A stretch of DNA of 36,305 bases from Chloroflexota bacterium (lineage in GTDB: Bacteria > Chloroflexota > Anaerolineae > Anaerolineales > Villigracilaceae). Position 1 is the first letter of the stretch. Every line of letters begins with the position of its first letter. The notes under the pieces are model-generated. The model saw only the letters and a list, made by a program, of their open reading frames with translations, was not told the DNA's origin and ran no database searches. Below are positions 6,945 through 14,816 of this stretch, in pieces. The stretch covers positions 1-36,305 of the forward strand of contig JAKOVF010000100.1 of assembly GCA_029782225.1 (NCBI GenBank), in the 5' to 3' direction. Made by a program: the position numbers and the translations under genes.

Positions 6945-9194
6945 ATGTCTGATAAACAGCCTGAAGAAAAAGACGGCCTGTTGGAATTAATTAAGAAGCT
7001 GTGGCTACCTATTGGGGGTTTTCTAGGCGCGGTCACACTGGCATATAATTTTTATAAGCTATGGTTGGGAGACCAAAATACAGTGACGTGGTTTTTGGCA
7101 GATGGGGGATTACTCGTACTGGCAATCGTCCTTGTCTTTGTTATAGGAAGGGCCAAGTTTAGCATTCGTGATGGCGCGCATCCATTTGATGCACCGCGAA
7201 AGGAAAAGGTCTCCTTTTACCCACCAGTGTTGAGACGAAGTGCAACGATAGGTCTAGGCTTTATCGCTGCACTTGCTGTCTTGGGCGGCATCTTGCTCAT
7301 GCAGCACCGCCAGGCTCAAGCGAGATTCCTGGCCGAGCAAGAACAGAAATTAATCGTACTGATTGCCGCTTTTGAAGGACCTGAAGATATATATGGTTTA
7401 CGAAATGAGATTATCGAAAACTTGCGTATCGAATTGGACGGCGACCAGAATGTTGAAATTGTTCCCATTGATGAGGCAATTGCGCCAACACAAGATGTTG
7501 ACTATGCTCGTGAACTGGGAAGGCAGTATCTGGCAGATGTTGTTATCTGGGGTTGGTACCGACCTACTGAAAATCCAAACATCACCATTCACTTCGAGAA
7601 CCTGTCAACAGAGACTATTGATGTTATCCAAACGGGTGTTACATACCAGCCGCAGGCATCTCTTGCCGAACTAGAGTCCTTTGAAGTTCAGCAAAGAATT
7701 GGAAGTGAAACCAGTATATTCATTTCATTCATCACCGGTTTGCTTGCATATAAATCGGGCGACTACTCAACAGCTACGGAGCACTTCGAGACAATCTTGC
7801 AAAAGGAAGATCAGTCCACTTTATTAGATGCCTCAAGCCTACATCTTTACTTGGGCCTTTCTTACTATAGCACAGGCAATTTTGAGGCTGCTATTCAAGA
7901 ATTCAGTGGAGTGATTGATTTGGATCCAAACTATGCGCGTGCATACGGCAATCGCGGACTTGCCTACGCCAGCCTGAAACAGTATGAAATTGCTATTCAA
8001 GACTATGATAGGGCTATTGAACTTCAACCAAGGTCTGTCTGGGTGATGTATGGGAGTCGTGGCGGTGCGTACGTCGCCTTGGGACAATATGGGCGGGCTA
8101 TTCAGGATTTCGATAAGGCCATTGAACTCAATCCAGAATACGCCCTAGCTTATGCTGGCCGTGGTCGCACATATGCTGATCTGGAGCAATATGAGCGTGC
8201 AATTCATGATTTTGATAAGGTCATTAGGCTGGGTGAGTCGGATCAACACCTTGTCGCGTGGGCTTATGGAAACCGCGGTGGCGCGTATGATGCCTTGGAA
8301 GAATATCAGCGCGCTCTTGGGGATTATGACAAGGCAATCGAACTTGATCCGGAATATGCTTGGGCATATGAGGCCCGCGGCAGCACGTATGCTTTTTTGG
8401 GACGAATTGAGCTTGCGATTCAAGATTACGACCAAGCTATCGAACTCAATCCGCAATTTGCAGTGGCATATGCAAATCGAGGTATTGCTTATGCTAATTC
8501 AGGCCAGTATGAGCGTGCTCTTCGGGATTATGACAATGCGATTAAACTCGATCCGGAAAATGCTTGGACATATGGGAATCGCGGCAACGCATATGCCAGT
8601 ATGAAAGAATATGAGCGTGCCATCCAAGATTACAATCATGCTATTGAACTTGATCCGCAAGATGCTTTGGCTTACCGTGGACGCGGATCCATGTATGATG
8701 CTTTGGCACAATATGAGCGCGCCATTGAGGATTTTGATAAAGCTATCGAACTTGATCAGGGAGATGCCTCGGCATATCTAACTCGGGGGAATGCCTATGT
8801 TCATCTAGAACAGTATGAGCGTGCTATTCAAAACTATGATGAGGCCATCGAACTTGATCCACAATCTGCCTTGGCATATGCAAACCGCGGTAACACATAT
8901 TCTGATTTAGGACAATATGAACGAGCTATTCAAGATTATGATAAGGCGATTGAGCTTGGCAGATCGGATCAACATTTTGCGGCTTGGGCATATGGAAATC
9001 GTGGTCTCGCCTATTTTGGATTAGCACAGTACGAACGAGCTATTCAAGATTATGACAAGGCGATTGAGCTAGATCCGCAATACGCCTGGGCTTATCAGGT
9101 AAGAGGTCATGCCTATGAAGCTCTTGGCAATACTTTTAAGGCAGACGCCGACTTTGCCAAATATAAAGAACTTACGGGGATGGATCCGCCGTGA
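6945..9194 (+). CDS. Membrane-anchored TPR protein, copy 2 (intact)
   Basis: ATG at 6945 has taggaag just upstream and begins MSDKQPEEKDG; the frame is open further left to 6879 but that would overlap the previous gene without an RBS. The 749-residue product has three hydrophobic segments (about 17-40, 48-68 and 98-119), a cytosolic-looking alpha/beta domain (LIVLIAAFEGPEDIYGLRNE to VIWGWYRPTENPNITIHFEN), a linker, then about 13 TPR units to the C-terminus. Two units have a longer linker, LGESDQHLVAWAYGNRG and LGRSDQHFAAWAYGNRG, suggesting duplication of a multi-unit block. It is the intact paralogue of 3319-5066 and, like it, is followed at once by an hsdS-tail relic. The domain before the TPRs recalls TolB/FlgO-like folds of TPR sensor proteins, but this is only a resemblance. 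Likely an inner-membrane scaffold or sensor. Confidence 0.85.
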   Translation: MSDKQPEEKDGLLELIKKLWLPIGGFLGAVTLAYNFYKLWLGDQNTVTWFLADGGLLVLAIVLVFVIGRAKFSIRDGAHPFDAPRKEKVSFYPPVLRRSATIGLGFIAALAVLGGILLMQHRQAQARFLAEQEQKLIVLIAAFEGPEDIYGLRNEIIENLRIELDGDQNVEIVPIDEAIAPTQDVDYARELGRQYLADVVIWGWYRPTENPNITIHFENLSTETIDVIQTGVTYQPQASLAELESFEVQQRIGSETSIFISFITGLLAYKSGDYSTATEHFETILQKEDQSTLLDASSLHLYLGLSYYSTGNFEAAIQEFSGVIDLDPNYARAYGNRGLAYASLKQYEIAIQDYDRAIELQPRSVWVMYGSRGGAYVALGQYGRAIQDFDKAIELNPEYALAYAGRGRTYADLEQYERAIHDFDKVIRLGESDQHLVAWAYGNRGGAYDALEEYQRALGDYDKAIELDPEYAWAYEARGSTYAFLGRIELAIQDYDQAIELNPQFAVAYANRGIAYANSGQYERALRDYDNAIKLDPENAWTYGNRGNAYASMKEYERAIQDYNHAIELDPQDALAYRGRGSMYDALAQYERAIEDFDKAIELDQGDASAYLTRGNAYVHLEQYERAIQNYDEAIELDPQSALAYANRGNTYSDLGQYERAIQDYDKAIELGRSDQHFAAWAYGNRGLAYFGLAQYERAIQDYDKAIELDPQYAWAYQVRGHAYEALGNTFKADADFAKYKELTGMDPP

Positions 9195-9214
9195 ATAATG
9201 CTTTTTTCGACACA

Positions 9215-9415
9215 TTCAGAGCCATCTGGCCCGATTGGCTAATTCTGTCGCTGCCGGAATAGGCATTTCGCGGGCAGGTCATAGATCAGGATTCCAATTA
9301 TAAGCCGGCGCCCATGTTTCTAGAGAGAATACGATGTCAATGGGAAGAATGCCAGTTGAAAGAGACTATTCCTCTAAAGAAGTCTGCCCGCAAGGGAAGA
9401 GGAGAGAGTGCTTGA
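9215..9415 (+). pseudogene. hsdS 3'-tail relic, copy 4 (degenerate, in-frame stop)
   Basis: Read in the frame ending at TGA 9413-9415, this gives WPDWLILSLPE-stop-AFRG then QVIDQDSNYKPAPMFLERI and a basic end. It lines up with the tail at 385-480 (VERLTPSLLAKAFRGELVEQ then DPNDEPASVLLERI). The TAG at 9260-9262 replaces the Lys codon of LLAKAFRG. It fills most of the 248-base gap between the TPR gene and the zinc-finger gene. Confidence 0.8.
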
Positions 9416-9442
9416 CGGCTGAGCAAGCAAGGAGTTGTTTCC

Positions 9443-10702
9443 ATGAGCGGATCGAGCAGAGTAGCAGAGTTACTGAATATCTCTCCAAAAGAGGCTGTCT
9501 CGTTCTGTGAGCAGGTCCGCACACTGAGTGGGTTAGGCGCGCCTCTGCAATACAAGACAATAGCTCAATACCTGGCGCAGAATTTACAGAAGGAAGTATC
9601 ATCCGCTCAGACCATCGCTGAAATAATTCGGGCGAACAAGGATGAAATCGCCAAGGTAAGGATACAAAAGAAGGCATCGAAAGAAACGAAGACAGAGCTT
9701 CCCAAGACCACGCAGGTGAGGCGAAAAGGGTCCAAGGCCATCAGCAAATATCACACTTACAGACCAGCGGCAATTGGAAGGCCAACAACACTGCAAAAGA
9801 AACTTGCACAACGATCAGCTCAAGAAGAAAGGCCTATCTTACAAGAACCATTTCGGGCCAGTAAAACAAAGTCCACTCGACAACCTTCTGAGCCTAGCAG
9901 CTCTATAGATGGCATTGAAGTGCGGAATTCAGAACTAATCCAACAGGTCAAACATTATGTTATAGATGAGAGCGGAGTCCTGATAAACCCAGATCTCTTG
10001 GATACTGGAGAGCACAGGAAAAGTCGTGATGAAAGGTTGAGCCATGTGACTACGCAACCGCCTCATCTTGCTCCGAACAATACGTTTGCCAAGATTGCAG
10101 TGAAAAGAAAAAAAACTCCTGGAAACTCCAATGTCAATACTGTATTCGAAGCGAATGCCAAGCAGAGGAAGCTTGACGATGCGCTTGAAAAAGCAAATGA
10201 CTCAAAGCGACCTGCACATATTCAGTGTCCTGAGTGCAAGGCAACAATCAAGTCGGCAAAATTCGAAAGGCACCTTGCAAAGGCTCATCCGCGTGTTTAT
10301 CGACTGGCTTTTTACGAAAAAACGGGCGACAGACTTCAACTCTCCAAAACTGGTAAAAACGAGCATTCCACCAAGGAGGGCAACCTCGTGAAATGTCCGC
10401 TCTGCGAGCACAGAACTCAATACAACGTCTTGTTTGTTCACATACAGGTTAGTCATCCCGAAGTAAACCCTAAGATCGTGATGGCGAAATTCAACCAAGT
10501 GTACAAGGGCAATAAGCCAATCGAAAAGGACAGATATGAAAACGAATTGAATGAGCTGGTGAAAGAGCGTGAGCGGCTAAAACAGGGTCAGGATGAACCG
10601 CGTGATGGCGGCAAATATATGGGACATATGCGAAGAGAACAGGGTAAGTTTGGCTCGCTTCCGCTCTATGATGATTATTCAGATGAGGCAGATGCAGAGT
10701 AA
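9443..10702 (+). CDS. 'MSG'-domain protein with two C2H2-like zinc fingers, function unknown
   Basis: 419 residues. Residues 1-67 are the same domain as in 6452-6886 (MSGSSRVAELL, FCEQVRTLSGLG, AEIIRANK). A long basic, low-complexity linker follows (about 70-250). Then come two fingers of identical spacing, C-x2-C-x11-H-x4-H: C262/C265/H277/H282 and C318/C321/H333/H338. The end is charged (KERERLKQGQDEPRDGG). C2H2 fingers are uncommon in bacteria and usually bind DNA or RNA. It lies 99 bases ahead of the PHP-ATPase gene on the same strand, so the two may form a pair. Start chosen at ATG 9443, the conserved beginning of both paralogues. No membrane segment or catalytic motif is seen. Confidence 0.75.
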   Translation: MSGSSRVAELLNISPKEAVSFCEQVRTLSGLGAPLQYKTIAQYLAQNLQKEVSSAQTIAEIIRANKDEIAKVRIQKKASKETKTELPKTTQVRRKGSKAISKYHTYRPAAIGRPTTLQKKLAQRSAQEERPILQEPFRASKTKSTRQPSEPSSSIDGIEVRNSELIQQVKHYVIDESGVLINPDLLDTGEHRKSRDERLSHVTTQPPHLAPNNTFAKIAVKRKKTPGNSNVNTVFEANAKQRKLDDALEKANDSKRPAHIQCPECKATIKSAKFERHLAKAHPRVYRLAFYEKTGDRLQLSKTGKNEHSTKEGNLVKCPLCEHRTQYNVLFVHIQVSHPEVNPKIVMAKFNQVYKGNKPIEKDRYENELNELVKERERLKQGQDEPRDGGKYMGHMRREQGKFGSLPLYDDYSDEADAE

Positions 10703-10801
10703 GTTGCGCGCGTGCAGCCATTTTAAAACGAGGCAAATAAATTCACGCAATGAGTGTAAGTTTTTCAAGTTTACCTCCACCGATTTGTAGGAGTCATTTC
10801 A

Positions 10802-13711
10802 ATGAGTTACAGCAGCTGGCAAAAAGGTTCACAATGGCGAAAGTGGGATCTTCATGTTCATACTCCAGCCTCTTTTCACTGGAACGGTGGAAAGCATCTA
10901 CGTGAGATGAAGCCTGAAGAAAAAGATCAATCCTTTTGCGAGCTCTTGCAGGCGCTCGACAATTCGGATGTTGCTGTATTCTGTTTTATGGATTATTGGA
11001 CGTTTGAAGGATATATTCAGTTCAAAGAATACTTACGTCGTAATCAGTTGAACTGCACCAAGACTGTTTTTCCCGGTATGGAACTGAGAATTGAAGCGCC
11101 TGTTGACTACAGACTAAATATCCATGTCATTCTGTCTGATTTGCTTTCGAATCAGCAGTTGAGCGATTTCAGATCAAAACTGATCGTCAGGAACATTCGA
11201 CGCAACATATCAGAGGAGGCAATTATTGAGTTTGCTAAATCACTTGATGCGAGTAAGGCACAGATTCATGGGTTCCGAGATCCGAAGAACTTGTCTGAAA
11301 TCGAGTTGCTAAAGCTGGGTTCCTCTACTATTGAGATTACAAAGGAGTCTTTAGAAAACGCAATTGCGATATTGCCCCGCAGCACAGCATATATTATGTT
11401 GCCATATGACACTACGGATGGCCTCGCGAAGCTGGATTGGAAGACCCAGCCACAGGCAGACAACTACTTTATGCAGTCTGCGCACATTATTGAATCGCGC
11501 GATGATGAAACAGTAAGTCTCTTTCTGGGTATTCAGACTGATAAAAATCGTGCCTTCATAGGGAATTTTCAGAAAACGCTAAAGAATATTCAAAAGCCTG
11601 TCATAAGCGGCAGTGATGCGCATCGCTACGCAGACTATGGAAAATTTACGGGGAACAAAGCCACTTGGATAAAAGCTGACCCAACATTTAATGGCTTTAG
11701 ACAAATAATATACGAGCCCAGAGAGCGGGTGCTACTTCAGGAGTTGCAGCCCGATGAGAAAATCCCGTATCGTGTGATTGACAAGGTTCGGTTCGTGGAT
11801 AAAACAGGCCGAAACTTGTTTTCCCCTGAATGGATTGATCTAAATGACAACCTAAATACAATAATCGGCGGCAAGTCATCTGGTAAGTCACTCCTTCTCT
11901 ATCACATTGCTAGGACTATTGCCCCCAGTCTAGTTGAGCACCGATCCAAAGAGGTTACTATCTTAGACTACAAGTTTGGCACATTGGATCAATTCGATTT
12001 TGAGGTCTTGTGGAAGGATGGATATACTGATCGGCTTTCTACAGCGCCAGAAAATACTCGAGAAATAGAATACATTCCTCAGCTGTATGTTAATGCTCTA
12101 GCCGAGAAACCGGGGAGAACCAGTCTTTATAAACTAATAGAATCAATTCTAGAGCAAAATGTTGAGTACAAAGATTTCATTGACCGCACAAAACGTGAAA
12201 GATCCGATCTTGAGATTTCCATAGATAGTAAAGTTGCTGAGTTGTTGAAGAAGCGAGAGGAATTGCAAGCTCTATACGATGATCGAAAAGCAATCGGAGA
12301 CCATCAGGCAATTCAGGATGAAATTGCCAGAATTTCATCGGAAATAACAAGGTTGAGAAAAGACTCAAATTTCACAAGCACTGAGATGGCGATTTACGAG
12401 AGGTTATTGCAACTTCGTGTCCAAGAAGAGAGAAAACAGCGAAAATATGATGAGCTTGCAAAGTCAATTGACAGCTTAACGTCGTCACTTGAACAAATAA
12501 AGAGACAATCGAATCAGACGTTAACAAATTCTAGTTTGGGTTTAGGATTAGATAAATTCTCTCAGCGCGTCCTGTCAATTTTGATACATGCTGCAAAGAA
12601 AAGCCTTCTAGGCTCGCTTACTCTGCTCATCGATTCTCAAAAAAACCTTGCACAAATCGCAAGACTAAAATCCGCCAAGTGCTCAGATAAAGAGCAGAAA
12701 ATCGTAGGAACGCTAAAGCCATACACTGCGAAGATTAGTGATCAGAATCGGCTTAAGAACTTCGAAGGAAAACTAGAAGAACAGCAGAAAATTCTCGAAT
12801 CCTATAATCAAAAGACAACTCTAATTGAGTCCGCAAAAGCATCTGGAATACAGATACGGAAAGAATTGTCTGAGCATTACGAAAACTTGCTCGTCAGTTA
12901 CAAAAAGATAATTGAAAAACTAATTACGGACCAATATTCCAGAATTGACGCTGATATAGTATTAGAGGCCTCTTTACGATTCGATGCAGAGAAATTTTCC
13001 CTGTCATTTGGAGATTTGTTTGACCGCCGCCGGTCCAACTTTAAGGTCATGTTTGGCTCAATGTTTAGTGACAACAACGAATTTCAATTTGAAGCATCGT
13101 TCCATATCCAAAACATATTCAGACTTTACGATAGGCTCATATCAAAATCAAATACGGAGCTTGCTTTCAGAAAAGGTGCCACACCCATTGATGCAATCTC
13201 TCAACTATTTAAGAACTATTTCAAAATCGAATATAACATACGATACAAGAATGACGAAATTCTGGACATGTCTCCTGGCAAACGTGGACTTGTCCTGTTG
13301 CAATTGATATTACATATAAGCAATGCCACTCACCCAATACTTATAGACCAACCTGAAGACAACCTAGATAATCGAACTATATCTCATGAACTAAAGCAGT
13401 TCATAACGGCCAAGAAACAGACTAGACAAATTATCATGGTAACGCATGATGCCAACTTGGTAGTTTTAACAGATGCCGAGAATGTAATTGTCTCCAACCA
13501 GGACGGGCAACAGGCAAATAGAGAAAATGCGAATTATCACTTTGAATATGTTGCAGGTTCCTTAGAGAACAGTTTCCGTCTCTCTGAAAACGAGACATCC
13601 AAAGGAATTCTTCTCTCATGTGGAATAAAAGAACATGTTTGCGACATACTTGAAGGCGGTGAAGCTGCCTTCAAGAAACGGGAAGAGAAGTATGGTTTTT
13701 CGAACTGGTGA
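10802..13711 (+). CDS. PHP-domain AAA/SMC-like ATPase (TrlF family)
   Basis: 969 residues; ATG is preceded by taggag. The N-terminus carries a PHP phosphoesterase motif, WDLHVHTP (D16, H18, H20), with later metal ligands in GMELRIEA and SGSDAHRYADYG. An ABC/SMC-type ATPase follows: Walker A GGKSSGKS (356-363), a long coiled-coil region (about 450-740), Walker B ILIDQPEDNLD (846-856) and H-loop MVTHDAN (H882). This layout is that of TrlF-family proteins, in which a PHP hydrolase is fused to a split ATPase. They are often found in defence islands, and their substrate is not settled (nucleic acid is likely). All visible catalytic residues are present. Neighbours are the zinc-finger gene upstream and a PD-(D/E)XK nuclease gene 130 bases downstream. 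Confidence 0.85.
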   Translation: MSYSSWQKGSQWRKWDLHVHTPASFHWNGGKHLREMKPEEKDQSFCELLQALDNSDVAVFCFMDYWTFEGYIQFKEYLRRNQLNCTKTVFPGMELRIEAPVDYRLNIHVILSDLLSNQQLSDFRSKLIVRNIRRNISEEAIIEFAKSLDASKAQIHGFRDPKNLSEIELLKLGSSTIEITKESLENAIAILPRSTAYIMLPYDTTDGLAKLDWKTQPQADNYFMQSAHIIESRDDETVSLFLGIQTDKNRAFIGNFQKTLKNIQKPVISGSDAHRYADYGKFTGNKATWIKADPTFNGFRQIIYEPRERVLLQELQPDEKIPYRVIDKVRFVDKTGRNLFSPEWIDLNDNLNTIIGGKSSGKSLLLYHIARTIAPSLVEHRSKEVTILDYKFGTLDQFDFEVLWKDGYTDRLSTAPENTREIEYIPQLYVNALAEKPGRTSLYKLIESILEQNVEYKDFIDRTKRERSDLEISIDSKVAELLKKREELQALYDDRKAIGDHQAIQDEIARISSEITRLRKDSNFTSTEMAIYERLLQLRVQEERKQRKYDELAKSIDSLTSSLEQIKRQSNQTLTNSSLGLGLDKFSQRVLSILIHAAKKSLLGSLTLLIDSQKNLAQIARLKSAKCSDKEQKIVGTLKPYTAKISDQNRLKNFEGKLEEQQKILESYNQKTTLIESAKASGIQIRKELSEHYENLLVSYKKIIEKLITDQYSRIDADIVLEASLRFDAEKFSLSFGDLFDRRRSNFKVMFGSMFSDNNEFQFEASFHIQNIFRLYDRLISKSNTELAFRKGATPIDAISQLFKNYFKIEYNIRYKNDEILDMSPGKRGLVLLQLILHISNATHPILIDQPEDNLDNRTISHELKQFITAKKQTRQIIMVTHDANLVVLTDAENVIVSNQDGQQANRENANYHFEYVAGSLENSFRLSENETSKGILLSCGIKEHVCDILEGGEAAFKKREEKYGFSNW

Positions 13712-13841
13712 GCCGTTACGTGAAGCAAAGGTAAAGCATCAGAAAGACAATCGCCGATCGGAGTATTGATCCCGGTGGACGGCATACCACGCGTGAATAG
13801 CAGTCAAAAGAACAGCCAAGATTCCGTAAAGTGAGGAATTC

Positions 13842-14753
13842 ATGAGTGATATCAAACTCTTTCAAATCAAGGGCAATCGTGCTGATGCTATCGAAGGCCG
13901 ATCGGTGGCAGTGGAGAGATCACTCCAGACATTGATTGAAAAACATCTGGAGGCATTTCTGGGGGTCCGTTTGCTGGCCTCCGAATATGTGACTGGCAAA
14001 ACGCATCGGGGGCGAATTGACACCCTGGGAATAGACGAGAATCTCAGCCCTGTTATCATCGAATACAAACGGTCCTTGAACGAAAATGTCATTAATCAAG
14101 GACTTTATTACCTGGATTGGCTTTTGGATCATAAAGCGGAATTTGCGTCTCTCGCGCGCAATGTTGTCAGCTCGAATCTCCCTGAAGATGACATTGATTG
14201 GCGAGGTGCCCGTCTATTATGTATAGCTGGAGATTTCACCAAATTTGATGAACACGCCGTAAATCAGATTGACCGCAATATCGAGCTAATCCGCTATCGG
14301 AGCTACGGAAATGAATTGCTCCTATTTGAATTGGTCAATGCTACGACGGTAAGTGCCGAAACCGTGACGGTCCGTGCAAGAGGCGGCCGAACGACTGATA
14401 GCACCGTGACTGACAAATTGGCAAAGGCAAGCGCTGATGTCAAAGATCGATTTGAAAGCCTGAAGGCTTTTTGCCAGGCACTGGGAGATGACGTGCAGGT
14501 AAAGACGTTAAAGCAATATATTGCCTTCAAGCGCATCAAGAATTTTGCTTCCGTTGAAATCCACCCACAGGATAAGACCATCATTGTTTTTGTCAAAGGT
14601 GACTTCGATCACACCCATTTAGAGGAAGGATTCACGCGCGATGTGCGTAGGATCGGTCATTTTGGGACAGGTAATCTAGAGATTACGATTCATTCAGACG
14701 AAGACCTGGAACGTAGTAAGCCGCTCATTGTTAAGAGCTACGAAGGCAATTGA
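13842..14753 (+). CDS. PD-(D/E)XK nuclease-like protein (NucS/DUF91-type N-domain, DUF5655-like C-domain)
   Basis: 303 residues; GTGAGGA lies upstream of the ATG. The N-terminal half has the restriction-type core: LIEKHLEAFLGVRLLASEY, then GRIDTLGIDE (D60) and PVIIEYKR (E74, K76), i.e. D...E-x-K, followed by NQGLYYLDWLLDHKAEF. This is the pattern of DUF91/NucS-related nucleases. The C-terminal ~110 residues (FESLKAFCQALGDD, FASVEIHPQDKTIIVFVKGD) resemble the DUF5655 domain that often follows it. Similar proteins are widespread in bacteria and not always defence-linked, so it may be an independent passenger. No membrane segment. Confidence 0.8.
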   Translation: MSDIKLFQIKGNRADAIEGRSVAVERSLQTLIEKHLEAFLGVRLLASEYVTGKTHRGRIDTLGIDENLSPVIIEYKRSLNENVINQGLYYLDWLLDHKAEFASLARNVVSSNLPEDDIDWRGARLLCIAGDFTKFDEHAVNQIDRNIELIRYRSYGNELLLFELVNATTVSAETVTVRARGGRTTDSTVTDKLAKASADVKDRFESLKAFCQALGDDVQVKTLKQYIAFKRIKNFASVEIHPQDKTIIVFVKGDFDHTHLEEGFTRDVRRIGHFGTGNLEITIHSDEDLERSKPLIVKSYEGN

Positions 14754-14816
14754 GATGCCCGAAGAATTAGCCGACAGCAGGTCGGTAACTAAAGATCCAT
14801 AAGTGAGTAAGTATCT

